From the NCBI RefSeq assembly GCF_028826105.1, contig NZ_JAQGPL010000001.1, positions 683,501-747,500 on the forward strand: a DNA stretch of 64,000 nt, read 5' to 3'. The translations under genes and the position numbers were made by a program. The notes under the pieces were generated by a model. It worked only from the letters and a program-made list of their open reading frames with translations. It did no database searches and was not told the DNA's origin. The stretch is from Paenibacillus humicola (GTDB lineage: Bacteria > Bacillota > Bacilli > Paenibacillales > Paenibacillaceae). Positions 22,060 through 31,168 of this stretch are shown piece by piece. Within the stretch, counting starts at the first letter, position 1, and each line of letters begins with the position of its first letter.

Positions 22060-23103
22060 GTGGCAGAAGCGTACAAACAAGCCGGCGTCGATATCGCGGC
22101 GGGCAACGAAGCGGTCGAACGGATGAAAAAGCACGTAAGGAAAACGTTCCGCCCCGAAGTGCTGACCGAGCTCGGCGGCTTCGGCGCACTGTTCGGGCTG
22201 AACAAGGACAAGTACGAGGAGCCGGTTCTCGTCTCGGGCACCGACGGCGTCGGCACGAAGCTGAAGGTCGCCTTTGCCATGGACAAGCACGACACGATCG
22301 GCATCGACGCGGTGGCGATGTGCGTGAACGATATCGTCGTGCAGGGCGCGGAACCGCTTTTTTTCCTCGACTATCTGGCGTGCGGCAAGGTGGTGCCGGA
22401 GCGAATCGAGGCGATCGTCAAAGGCATTTCGGACGGCTGCGTACAGTCGGGCTGCGCCCTGATCGGCGGCGAGACGGCGGAAATGCCCGGCATGTATCAA
22501 GGGGACGAGTACGATATCGCGGGCTTCGCGGTCGGCATCGTCGATCGCAAAAAGATCATCGACGGCAAATCGATTGCGCCGGGCGACGCGATTATCGGCC
22601 TCGCTTCCAGCGGCATTCACAGCAACGGCTTCTCGCTCGTGCGCCGGCTGCTCCTTGAGCAAAGCGGCTACAGCCTGGACCAGGCGGTGCCGGAGCTCGA
22701 AGGCCGGAAGCTCGGCGAGGTCATTCTCGAGCCGACGCGCATCTACGTCCAATCGGCTCTGGAGCTCACGCGCCGCGTGCAGGTGAAGGGCATGGCCCAC
22801 ATCACCGGCGGCGGCTTTATCGAAAATATTCCGCGCGTGCTGCCCGAGGGCGTGAACGCGCACATCGATTACGGCTCCTGGCCGATCCAGCCGATATTCA
22901 AGCTGATGCAGGCAAAAGGCGCCATTACGAATCGCGACATGTTCACGACGTTCAACATGGGCATCGGCATGGTTGTCGTCGTCCCGGCCGAACAGGCGGA
23001 GGAAGCGCTGCGCGCCGCCCGCGAGTTCGGCGAGGACGCGTACAGGATCGGAACGGTGACGGAAGGCAGCCGCATCGTCACCTTTACGGGGGCGGACGTG
23101 TAA
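22060..23103 (+). CDS. purM: AIR synthetase
   Basis: A 347-residue enzyme that closes the imidazole ring of FGAM. It starts with GTG behind AAAGGAG. Motifs are [27 protein letters not shown] and [10 protein letters not shown], followed by [11 protein letters not shown]. The stop overlaps the purN start as TAATG. Confidence 0.97.
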   Translation: MAEAYKQAGVDIAAGNEAVERMKKHVRKTFRPEVLTELGGFGALFGLNKDKYEEPVLVSGTDGVGTKLKVAFAMDKHDTIGIDAVAMCVNDIVVQGAEPLFFLDYLACGKVVPERIEAIVKGISDGCVQSGCALIGGETAEMPGMYQGDEYDIAGFAVGIVDRKKIIDGKSIAPGDAIIGLASSGIHSNGFSLVRRLLLEQSGYSLDQAVPELEGRKLGEVILEPTRIYVQSALELTRRVQVKGMAHITGGGFIENIPRVLPEGVNAHIDYGSWPIQPIFKLMQAKGAITNRDMFTTFNMGIGMVVVVPAEQAEEALRAAREFGEDAYRIGTVTEGSRIVTFTGADV

Positions 23104-23783
23104 TGGGGGCTTTACGCTTCGCCGTATTCGCTTCCGGCCGAGGAACCAATTTCCAGGCGCTGGCGGATGCGGCGGGACAAGACCGGCTCGAGGGCGCAAG
23201 CCTCGAGCTTCTTGTTTGTGACAAGCCCGAATCGCCGGTGGCGGAGCGGGCGAAGCGGGCCGGCATCGACACGCTCCTGTTCCGGCCGAAGGAATACCCG
23301 ACGCGCGAGGCGTACGAGCGGGAAATTTACGCGGAGCTGCAGCGCCGCGGCATCGGGCTGATCGTGCTTGCCGGCTATATGCGGATCATTACGCCGGTGC
23401 TCGTCGAGCCGTATTACGGGCGTATGATCAACGTTCATCCTTCTCTGCTGCCCGCATTTCCGGGCGTGAGCGGCATCCGGCAGGCGCTGGACTACGGCGT
23501 GAAGCTGACGGGCGTTACCGTCCATTTCGTGGACGGCGGCCTCGACAGCGGGCCGATTATCGCCCAACGGGCGGTCGAGGTGCTGGACGGCGACACGGAA
23601 GCGGCGCTTGCGGCACGCATTCATGCGGCCGAGCAAGAGCTGCTCCCCTGGGTCGTTCAGCGGATTGCCGCGGGCGCGGTCCGGCTGGACGGGCGCATCG
23701 TCACGATAACGGATGCCGGAACGGGCGCAGACGCGGATGCCGGCGCAGCTTCGGGCGCAGGGAGCGGGCAAAGCGCAACGTAA
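23103..23783 (+). CDS. purN: GAR transformylase (10-formyl-THF dependent)
   Basis: A 226-residue enzyme that formylates GAR. The start RFAVFASGRGTNFQAL is typical, the catalytic Asn/His are in INVHPSLLPAFPG, and the Asp is in VHFVDGGLDSGP. The last 20 or so residues (GTGADADAGAASG and so on) are an unconserved Ala/Gly extension that adds to the usual length of about 200. Confidence 0.96.
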   Translation: MGALRFAVFASGRGTNFQALADAAGQDRLEGASLELLVCDKPESPVAERAKRAGIDTLLFRPKEYPTREAYEREIYAELQRRGIGLIVLAGYMRIITPVLVEPYYGRMINVHPSLLPAFPGVSGIRQALDYGVKLTGVTVHFVDGGLDSGPIIAQRAVEVLDGDTEAALAARIHAAEQELLPWVVQRIAAGAVRLDGRIVTITDAGTGADADAGAASGAGSGQSAT

Positions 23784-23820
23784 ACGGCCGGCAGCGCCCG
23801 GAGCGGGCAAAACGGCGGCG

Positions 23821-23998
23821 CCCGGAGCATGGGTCGCTACCGGAGTATGGGATAGCATCCCGGGGGCATGTGATAGCATCCGGGGCATAGGTCGCTCCCG
23901 GAATATGGGGTCGCATCTCGGAGCATGGATCGCTCCCGAAGTTTAGGATCGCATCCCGGAGAATGGATCGCTCTCGGAGCATGGGATCGTATCCGGCG
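23821..23998 (+). repeat. Minisatellite in the purN-purH spacer
   Basis: About nine consecutive units of 17-21 bp follow the pattern CCGGAGCATGGGATCGCAT with substitutions. Long and short forms (with GCAT or GCT ends) alternate, suggesting a 38-bp higher-order unit. It fills most of the 265-base spacer and has no open frame. Confidence 0.8.
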
Positions 23999-24048
23999 TT
24001 TTGCATTCGGTTTTCGGCGGCTAAAACCAATTGAGGAGGGTTTCTGAA

Positions 24049-25596
24049 GTGGCAATTCGAAGAGCGTTAATCAGTGTATCGGACAAGACGGGTATTGTGG
24101 AGTTTTCCCGCGCGCTTGCGGGACTCGGCGTGCAAATCATTTCGACGGGCGGAACGGCAAGCCTGCTGCAGAAGGAAGGCGTGCCGGTCGTCGGCATTTC
24201 CGACGTCACGGGCTTCCCGGAAATTCTCGACGGCCGCGTCAAAACGCTTCATCCGGCCGTGCACAGCGGCCTGCTCGCGGTCCGCGACGACGAGGAGCAC
24301 CAGAAGGCGATGAAGGAGCTCGGCCTCGATTACATCGACCTCGTGGTCGTCAACCTGTATCCGTTCGCGGCGACGATCGCGAAACCGGACGTGACGTACG
24401 AGGATGCGATCGAGAACATCGATATCGGCGGTCCGACCATGCTGCGTTCCGCCGCGAAAAATCACGCGTTCGTCACCGTTGTCGTCGACGCGGCGGACTA
24501 TGAAGCCGTGCTTGGAGAAATCCGGGCGGACGGCGATACGACGCTCGAGACGCGCAAACGGCTGGCGGCGAAAGTATTCCGCCACACCGGCGCCTACGAT
24601 GCGCTCATTTCCGATTACCTGTCCAAGCTGCAGGGCGATCCGCTGCCGGAGCGCTATACCGTCACGTACGAGAAGGTTCAGGATTTGCGCTACGGCGAGA
24701 ACCCGCACCAGCGGGCGGCGTTTTACCGCAAGCCGCTGGCCTCGCCCGGCAACATTACGACGGCGGAGCAGCTGCACGGCAAAGAGCTGTCCTACAACAA
24801 CATTAACGACGCGAACGCGGCGCTCGCCATCGTCAAAGAATTCGACGAGCCGGCCGTCGTGGCCGTCAAGCATATGAACCCGTGCGGCGTCGGCATCGGC
24901 AAGGATATCCACGAAGCGTACCAGAAGGCGTATGCTGCCGACCCGACGTCGATTTTCGGCGGCATCGTCGCGGCGAACCGCACGATCGGCGCGGAGACGG
25001 CGCAGCTGCTGAGCGAGATTTTCCTGGAAATTATTTTAGCCCCGGATTTCACGCCGGAAGCGCTCGAGATTTTGACGAAGAAGAAAAACATCCGCCTGCT
25101 GAAGCTCGGCGAGTTCGAATCGGCCCAGGAGCGCAAAGCCGACTGGCTCGTGACGAGCGTCGACGGCGGCATGCTCGTTCAGGAAAGCGACGTGCACAGC
25201 CTGTCCGAAAGCGAGCTGAAGGTCGTGACCGGCCGCAAGCCGACCGAGGAGGAGCTGAAGCAGCTGCTGTTCGGCTGGAAGGTCGTGAAGCACGTGAAGT
25301 CGAACGCGATTTTGCTGGCGAAGGACAGCATGACGATCGGCGTCGGCGCCGGTCAAATGAACCGTGTCGGCGCGGCGCAAATCGCCATTGCCCAGGCGGG
25401 CGACAACGCGCGCGGCGCGGTGCTGGCCTCCGACGCGTTCTTCCCGATGGGCGACACGCTGGAGCTGGCGGCCAAAGCCGGCATTACCGCGGTCATCCAG
25501 CCGGGCGGCTCGGTGCGCGACGAGGAATCGATCGCCGTGGCCAATGCGAACAATATCGCGATGGTGTTCACGGGCGTGCGCCATTTTAAACATTAG
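24049..25596 (+). CDS. purH: Bifunctional AICAR transformylase/IMP cyclohydrolase
   Basis: A 515-residue enzyme for the last two steps to IMP. The GTG at 24049 follows GAGGAGGG at eight bases and gives [15 protein letters not shown]; an ATG-like start six codons earlier is less likely. The N-terminal cyclohydrolase domain has [15 protein letters not shown] and [13 protein letters not shown] motifs. The C-terminal transformylase domain has [11 protein letters not shown] with the catalytic Lys/His and ends in FTGVRHFKH. Confidence 0.97.
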   Translation: MAIRRALISVSDKTGIVEFSRALAGLGVQIISTGGTASLLQKEGVPVVGISDVTGFPEILDGRVKTLHPAVHSGLLAVRDDEEHQKAMKELGLDYIDLVVVNLYPFAATIAKPDVTYEDAIENIDIGGPTMLRSAAKNHAFVTVVVDAADYEAVLGEIRADGDTTLETRKRLAAKVFRHTGAYDALISDYLSKLQGDPLPERYTVTYEKVQDLRYGENPHQRAAFYRKPLASPGNITTAEQLHGKELSYNNINDANAALAIVKEFDEPAVVAVKHMNPCGVGIGKDIHEAYQKAYAADPTSIFGGIVAANRTIGAETAQLLSEIFLEIILAPDFTPEALEILTKKKNIRLLKLGEFESAQERKADWLVTSVDGGMLVQESDVHSLSESELKVVTGRKPTEEELKQLLFGWKVVKHVKSNAILLAKDSMTIGVGAGQMNRVGAAQIAIAQAGDNARGAVLASDAFFPMGDTLELAAKAGITAVIQPGGSVRDEESIAVANANNIAMVFTGVRHFKH

Positions 25597-25644
25597 GAGC
25601 CGGCCGAGGCTGAAAGTGCGAGTACAATCGGGAGGGTGTTGCAT

Positions 25645-26916
25645 GTGCGTATAATGGTGATCGGCGGAGGCGGCCGCGAGCATGCGATCGTATGGGCGCT
25701 TGCCAAAAGCGATAAAGTGAAGCAAATCTACTGTGCGCCGGGCAACGCGGGCATCGCGGAGCTGGCGGAGTGCGTGCCGATTCCGGTAAACCGTTTCGCC
25801 GATCTGATCCAATTCGCGACCGATCATGCGGTCGATCTCGTCGTGGTCGGACCGGACGACCCGCTGGCGGACGGCATCGTCGATGCGTTCGAAGAGCGGG
25901 GCATTCCGATCTTCGGTCCGCGCAAAAACGCGGCGGAAATCGAAGGCAGCAAAATTTTCATGAAAAATCTGCTGAAAAAATACGGCATCCCGACGGCGAA
26001 ATACGAGACGTTCACCGATTTCGAAACGGCGCTCGCTTACCTGCGCGAGCAGTCCGCGCCGATCGTCGTGAAGGCGGACGGCCTTGCGGCGGGCAAGGGC
26101 GTCACCGTCGCCTATACGATCGAAGAAGCGGAGCAGGCGCTGCGCGACATGATGGTCGGCAAGGTGTTCGGGGAATCCGGCGGCCGCGTCGTCATCGAGG
26201 AGTTTCTCGAGGGGCAGGAAATGTCCATTCTGTCCTTCGTCGACGGGGAGACGGTCCGCCCGATGGTGCCGGCCCAGGATCATAAGCCGGTCTTCGACGG
26301 CGACAAAGGGCCGAACACCGGCGGTATGGGTACTTATTCGCCGCTGCCGCACATCGATCCGGCGATCGTGGAAGCCGCGATCAAGACGATTATCGAGCCG
26401 ACGGCGCGGGCGATGGTAAGCGAGGGCCGCCCGTTCCGGGGCGTCCTGTTTGCCGGACTCATGATAACGAAGGACGGCGGCGTGAAAACGATCGAGTTCA
26501 ACGCCCGCATGGGCGACCCGGAGACACAGGTTGTCCTGCCGCGGCTGAAAACCGATCTCGTGGACATCATACTCGCCGCGCTGAACGGACGTCTGGACCA
26601 GCTCGACATCCAGTGGAGCGACGAAGCTGCGGTATGCGTCATCGCCGCGTCGGAAGGCTACCCCGGCCCGTACCCGAAAGGCCGCGCGATCGAAGGGCTG
26701 GAAGCGGCCAAAGCGCAAGGCGCGCTGGTCTTCCACGCCGGCACGTCGGAGCAGGACGGAGAGGTCGTCACGAGCGGCGGCCGCGTGCTCGGCATCGTCG
26801 GCCTCGGCGCCGATATCGCGGAGGCGCGCGCCCGGGCGTATGAAGCGGTATCCGCGGTCCATTTCGGCGGTATGCACGTCCGCACGGATATCGCCGCGAA
26901 AGCGCTGAAGGGTTAA
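25645..26916 (+). CDS. purD: GAR synthetase
   Basis: A 423-residue ATP-grasp enzyme joining phosphoribosylamine and glycine. The GTG at 25645 fits the GGAGGG site and gives MRIMVIGGGGREHAIVWAL; starts at 25636 or 25639 overlap or crowd the site. Other motifs are FGPRKNAAEIEGSK, KADGLAAGKGV and FNARMGDPETQ. It is the last gene of the operon. Confidence 0.97.
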   Translation: MRIMVIGGGGREHAIVWALAKSDKVKQIYCAPGNAGIAELAECVPIPVNRFADLIQFATDHAVDLVVVGPDDPLADGIVDAFEERGIPIFGPRKNAAEIEGSKIFMKNLLKKYGIPTAKYETFTDFETALAYLREQSAPIVVKADGLAAGKGVTVAYTIEEAEQALRDMMVGKVFGESGGRVVIEEFLEGQEMSILSFVDGETVRPMVPAQDHKPVFDGDKGPNTGGMGTYSPLPHIDPAIVEAAIKTIIEPTARAMVSEGRPFRGVLFAGLMITKDGGVKTIEFNARMGDPETQVVLPRLKTDLVDIILAALNGRLDQLDIQWSDEAAVCVIAASEGYPGPYPKGRAIEGLEAAKAQGALVFHAGTSEQDGEVVTSGGRVLGIVGLGADIAEARARAYEAVSAVHFGGMHVRTDIAAKALKG

Positions 26917-27066
26917 GCTGCGAAGGGGACTTCTACAAGCTGGAGATTTTTCATTCGGTGGCAGCCGGCCCAAACATCGTGAACAGCGGCTTCATCGATT
27001 TATCTTGGCATCATAAAAGCAGAAACGATTCTCAATGAACCTTGCGTTTGACCGTAACTTGCGAAA

Positions 27067-27104
27067 CGCCTCGGTTTGGCAGATTGCCGAACCGGGGTTT
27101 TTTT
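27067..27104 (+). terminator. Terminator of the purine operon
   Basis: CCTCGGTTTGGCA pairs with TGCCGAACCGGGG and is followed by a run of seven T. It lies 150 bases after purD. Confidence 0.9.
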
Positions 27105-27205
27105 ATGAGATTATATGGGTTTTTTTTCGGTTGGAGCCGTATTTTCCGTTATTCGCTTTCATTTGGCGCCCTTGTAAAAAAGTGTGCCCATATCATCACT
27201 GGCGA

Positions 27206-27305
27206 GCCCGCAGCATAAGAATGGCAAGAAACATTACGGGTGAACCCGCCTTAAGAATGGAGGAACATCATGGACGGATTCGCCGCATAAGAATGGCAGG
27301 AAGCC
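27206..27305 (+). repeat. Degenerate 37-bp tandem repeat downstream of the operon
   Basis: Three units share TAAGAATGG(C)A(A/G)GAA preceded by CCGC or CCCGCC. The 575-base spacer 26917-27491 otherwise holds only the terminator and presumably the promoter of the deacetylase gene. Confidence 0.6.
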
Positions 27306-27491
27306 TCAATTTCGGGACAGCGGAGAAACCGGCATGACCTTCATAAGCAATTGCCCGGATTTTCAGGATAAATCGTCTCTTATGCGACTTCATGCCCATG
27401 CGCGTGCGGCACGGCGGTGTTACTCTTTTGTAACGACTTGATCCGGGCGGTTCAGGTACGATAGGTAAAGGTGTAGCAAGGGGAGAGCGGA

Positions 27492-28451
27492 ATGAGAAAA
27501 CGTCGCTTAAAAAGGCGGGCATGGCCCTGGAAAATGCTGTTGTTTATCGTCGGTTTGACGATCCTCTCGGCGGCGGGCACACGGGAGGCGGTTCATGCCT
27601 GGCCGCATCTATGGACGGGATTGTCCGGCAGCGGGCAGCAAGCTTCGCTGCCGAATGGCGGGGAAGCTGCCGCGTCCCAGGCTTCGGGAGCGGCGTCCGC
27701 CATTTCGCGAGGCGGCGCGTCCGCCTCGGACCAAGTCACCGGAAACGCCGGCGCGCCGCAGCAGACGGCCGCGAAGCCCGCAGTGGTACACGCGATCGCC
27801 CGGCTCGACAAGCCGACCGTCAAGCCGGCCGTTTACAAGGCGAAGCCGGGAAGCAAGCTCGTGGCGCTGACGTTCGACGACGGGCCGGATAACCGGTATA
27901 CGCCGCAGATTTTGGACATTTTGAAGAAAGCCAACGTTCATGCGACATTTTTTACGGTCGGTACGCAGGTGAAGAAGTATCCCGCGATCATGAAACGGAT
28001 CATTCAGGAAGGGAATGAAATCGGCAATCATTCCTACCATCATCCCGACCTGTCCAAGCTGCCGGATACGAAAATCGTGAACGAGCTCATGTGGACGGAC
28101 ACGCTGATTAAGCGGTCTGCCGGGATCGTGCCGGATTTGGTCCGCGCCCCGTACGGGGCGGTCTCGCCGAGCCTGAAGGCGATCGCCATGGAGAACGGAC
28201 GGACGCTTGTCGGCTGGACGGTCGATACCCGGGACTGGGCGGGCGATTCGGTGCCGGCCATGCGCCTTAACGTCGACCGGAATACGCATCCGGGCGGCAT
28301 TATTTTAATGCATTGTTTCGGAGGGAAACATATTAAGAATACGCCGGTGCTGCTTCCGCTCATCATTAAAGACCTGCAGAGCAAAGGCTACACGTTCGTC
28401 ACCGTCGACCAGCTTCTGGCGGCGAAGGCGAAAGGCAGCGCGCAGGCGTAG
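27492..28451 (+). CDS. Polysaccharide deacetylase (NodB domain), membrane anchored
   Basis: A 319-residue protein. Residues 12-32 form a signal anchor, and 50-110 are a Ser/Ala/Gly-rich stalk. The NodB domain occupies about 120-310. Catalytic motifs are TFDDGPD at 127-133, HSYHH at 180-184, RAPYG, DTRDW and LMHC. It should remove acetyl groups from peptidoglycan or another N-acetylglucosamine polymer outside the membrane. The class resembles PdaC/PgdA-type enzymes, but the substrate cannot be fixed from sequence. Confidence 0.9.
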   Translation: MRKRRLKRRAWPWKMLLFIVGLTILSAAGTREAVHAWPHLWTGLSGSGQQASLPNGGEAAASQASGAASAISRGGASASDQVTGNAGAPQQTAAKPAVVHAIARLDKPTVKPAVYKAKPGSKLVALTFDDGPDNRYTPQILDILKKANVHATFFTVGTQVKKYPAIMKRIIQEGNEIGNHSYHHPDLSKLPDTKIVNELMWTDTLIKRSAGIVPDLVRAPYGAVSPSLKAIAMENGRTLVGWTVDTRDWAGDSVPAMRLNVDRNTHPGGIILMHCFGGKHIKNTPVLLPLIIKDLQSKGYTFVTVDQLLAAKAKGSAQA

Positions 28452-28738
28452 GTTCGGCCGCTTATGTACAGGCGTGGAGCATAAAGATTGACAGGGGCTG
28501 AAAGCCGGGACAGCCGGAATGAAGGATAGATGAAATGCCCGGAAGGCCGAGAAAGCCGGGAAGCAGGAACGAAGGAAACCCGGAAAGAAGAAATAGAGGA
28601 ATGCCGAAAAGCCGAGCAGGAATGCACGGAAGGCCGCCGGGATGAGTAAGAAAGGGACTAAAAGGGGCGCTAAGCCGCGCTGACGGTTCGTTCGGAGCAG
28701 GAGCCGTTTTCTTTTGCCTTACGGAAGAGGGGACGAGA
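28452..28738. other. Spacer with purine-rich degenerate repeats
   Basis: About 28495-28640 contains loose, irregular copies of GCCGGGAAGCAGGAATGAAGG-like sequence on the plus strand. No gene or terminator is evident. Confidence 0.45.
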
Positions 28739-30145
28739 ATGAGGAGAATGAATCGACTGAAGCGAATCGGGCGCCGGGGGCCGCTCGTGCTTGCAGGGCT
28801 GATCGTGCTGCTGTCCGCAACGGGCTGCGAGTACACGTCGACGCCTTCGGAGCTGCTGATCAACCCTCGGCTGACCCCGGAAAATGCGGAGCTGGCTTCC
28901 GCCGTGCAGGATGCGCTGCCTCCGCGTTCGAAGCTGTCGCTTCCGGACCGGTCGGATACGACCTCGGCGGTAAGCAAGATTGATTTGGACGGAGACGGGG
29001 AGATGGAGGCGGTTGTCACCTTTGCGGGCGAGAACGACAAGCATCAGGTGATGGCGCTGAAGAAGCGGGCGAACGGCTGGAAGCCATGGTTTACGTTTGC
29101 CGAATCGTCTGTGTACGGCATCGATTTTATGCGTACGGAAGATATGGACGGCGACGGCGTCCCCGAAGTGCTGATCGGATGGAACGAATATGGGGAACCC
29201 GAGCATATGCTGGATATTTATCATGTACCGAAGGATGCGTCCGCCGATTCGGTCCCCCGTCCCATAGGCGAACTGCCGTACGAAATAATGAATACGGGCG
29301 ATGTGAACGGAGACGGCCATGATGAGCTTGCCCTCGTCAACCTGAACCGCGACAATTTAAAAGCAGCCGTAACCATTGAAAGCGTGACGGGCTCCACCGT
29401 CCGCAAGCTCGCATCCGCGCCGCTAAACGGCTCGGTGAACGGCTATACGCAGCTTGCGGCGGGCAAAATCGCTCCCGCCCGTTACGGCCTGCTGACCTAT
29501 GCGGGAATCGGGGCGCATTCGACCTCGGCGTCGATGCTTGTATGGAATGACGGCTCGCTGGTTCAGGTGTCCGGCGATCAGGAAGGCTTGACGCCGGAGG
29601 ATGTCGCTTCGGAGACGCCGAATAACGACATTAACGGCGACGGCATTATCGACCTTCATGTCCGCCGGGCCGCGCCCGGCCAGCCCGTTGACATTTCCTT
29701 TGCCGATATGCTCTGGATCGACCGCTATTTGCAGTGGAACGGGGCCGGAAAATTCGAGATTGTCGAAGAACGGTATGAGGACGGAGACAAAGGCTTTTCG
29801 GTGCGGATTCCCGCCGGGTGGAAGGGGCATTATACGGTGCGCCGCCCTACCGATCCGGATGCCGGAGCGATTGCGTTCGATTATTACGATACGGCATCCA
29901 ACCGGCGCGCGGAGCTGTTCCGGATCCGGACCGTCGCGGCGGGGGAATGGAAGGACGCCGAGGAAGACCAGCAGGACCGGTCGGACCGTTATGCGGTGCT
30001 GGCGAAAGCGTCCGGCCTCGTCTACGAAGCGATTTGGGACGAGCCTCCGGCGGACTGGCCGGAAGAGGCGGCAGCGGCGTTTAAACAGATGCAGCCGGGC
30101 GAAGCGGCGCTGCGGCAGCAGTTCGCGCTGCTGCCGGAAACATAA
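28739..30145 (+). CDS. Lipoprotein with FG-GAP-like DxDGDG repeats
   Basis: A 468-residue secreted lipoprotein. The signal sequence ends in the lipobox LSATGC with Cys30. At least four beta-propeller or EF-hand-like motifs are visible: DLDGDGEMEA, DMDGDGVPEV, DVNGDGHDEL and DINGDGIIDL, which would bind calcium. The C-terminal third is different and unassigned. It lies 27 bases upstream of a response regulator and histidine kinase, so it may be an extracytoplasmic accessory to that two-component system. This link is inference from position. Confidence 0.8.
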   Translation: MRRMNRLKRIGRRGPLVLAGLIVLLSATGCEYTSTPSELLINPRLTPENAELASAVQDALPPRSKLSLPDRSDTTSAVSKIDLDGDGEMEAVVTFAGENDKHQVMALKKRANGWKPWFTFAESSVYGIDFMRTEDMDGDGVPEVLIGWNEYGEPEHMLDIYHVPKDASADSVPRPIGELPYEIMNTGDVNGDGHDELALVNLNRDNLKAAVTIESVTGSTVRKLASAPLNGSVNGYTQLAAGKIAPARYGLLTYAGIGAHSTSASMLVWNDGSLVQVSGDQEGLTPEDVASETPNNDINGDGIIDLHVRRAAPGQPVDISFADMLWIDRYLQWNGAGKFEIVEERYEDGDKGFSVRIPAGWKGHYTVRRPTDPDAGAIAFDYYDTASNRRAELFRIRTVAAGEWKDAEEDQQDRSDRYAVLAKASGLVYEAIWDEPPADWPEEAAAAFKQMQPGEAALRQQFALLPET

Positions 30146-30172
30146 TTTTGAAGACGGGAGGCGCGCGAATCC

Positions 30173-31165
30173 ATGCGTATTTTACTGCTGGAAGACGAGG
30201 AATCGATTCGCGGCTTTGTCCGCATTAATTTGAAACGGGGCGGCATGGACGTCACCGAAGCCGCGGACGGCGAAACGGCGCTGGCGCTGGCCGGAGAAGC
30301 GTCCCCGCCGTTCGATATCGCCCTGCTGGACGTCATGCTGCCGACGATGAGCGGCTTCGAGGTATGCAGCCGGCTGCGCGAGCAGTTTCCGCGCATGGGC
30401 ATCATTATGCTGACGGCGAAGTCGCAGGAAGAAGACAAAATCTTCGGCCTCGAGCTCGGCGCGGACGACTACGTGCAGAAGCCGTTCAGCCCCGGCGAGC
30501 TGGTCGCCAGGGTCAGCGCGCTGTACCGGCGCATGATGCCGGGCGGCCTCTCGTGGCCGGAAGGCCGATCGGCCGGCGAAGCCGCCGGCCGCGAGCCGGC
30601 CTCGAGCGAGGCGGCGGGCCCACAGGCGCCGGGGGCCGCGGGGACCGCGCCCGCGCCGGCGAAGCCGGGCATGCCGGGCGCGTCGGGACAAGCCGCCGGC
30701 CGCGGCCCGGCCTCGAGCGAGGCGGCGGGCCCACAGGCGCCGGGGGCCGCAGCAGGGGCGGTGCCCGCGTCGGCGGAGCCGGGCATACCGGGCGCGGCGG
30801 CGGAGCCGACCGCCTCCGGCGAAGCCGGGGCAACGCCGTCGCCGGCGGCCGGGCGCGGAACGGAGCTGCGCTCCGGGCCGTTCCGCTTGTCCGAGGCGCA
30901 GCGGCGGCTGTGGAAGGACGGCGCCGAAATCGTGCTGACGCCGACCGAATGGACGCTCGTGCGGCTGCTGATGGAACGCGCTGGCGAGGGCCTGAGTCGC
31001 GACGAGATTTTGAACGCCGTGTGGGGGCGCCATTTTGTCGGGGATCTGAAAATCGTTGACGTCAACATCCGGCGCATCCGGCAAAAGCTCGAGGACGAGC
31101 CGTCGGAGCCGAAATATATTGAGACGCTGTGGGGTTACGGATACCGGTGGGAACGGAGCGAATGA
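30173..31165 (+). CDS. OmpR/PhoB-family response regulator with an expanded linker
   Basis: A 330-residue regulator. The receiver domain (1-120) has acidic residues Glu7/Asp8, phospho-acceptor Asp53, Thr81 and Lys103. The winged-helix DNA-binding domain is at about 235-328, with IVDVNIRRIRQKLE and YIETLWGYGYRW. The two are normally joined by a linker of 10-20 residues. Here it is about 110 residues of Ala, Gly and Pro, including two 37-residue tandem repeats. The kinase gene starts three bases downstream. Confidence 0.93.
   Translation: MRILLLEDEESIRGFVRINLKRGGMDVTEAADGETALALAGEASPPFDIALLDVMLPTMSGFEVCSRLREQFPRMGIIMLTAKSQEEDKIFGLELGADDYVQKPFSPGELVARVSALYRRMMPGGLSWPEGRSAGEAAGREPASSEAAGPQAPGAAGTAPAPAKPGMPGASGQAAGRGPASSEAAGPQAPGAAAGAVPASAEPGIPGAAAEPTASGEAGATPSPAAGRGTELRSGPFRLSEAQRRLWKDGAEIVLTPTEWTLVRLLMERAGEGLSRDEILNAVWGRHFVGDLKIVDVNIRRIRQKLEDEPSEPKYIETLWGYGYRWERSE
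30581..30800 (+). repeat. Two 111-bp in-frame repeats in the response-regulator linker
   Basis: Copies begin with GCCGCCGGCCGCG at 30581 and 30692. The first 60 bases are nearly identical (AAGRxPASSEAAGPQAPGAA); the rest has drifted. Confidence 0.85.
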
Positions 31166-31168
31166 CCG

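Noticed and set aside
23821..23998. A CRISPR-like array
   Set aside because: Units are short, degenerate and contiguous, with no unique spacers.
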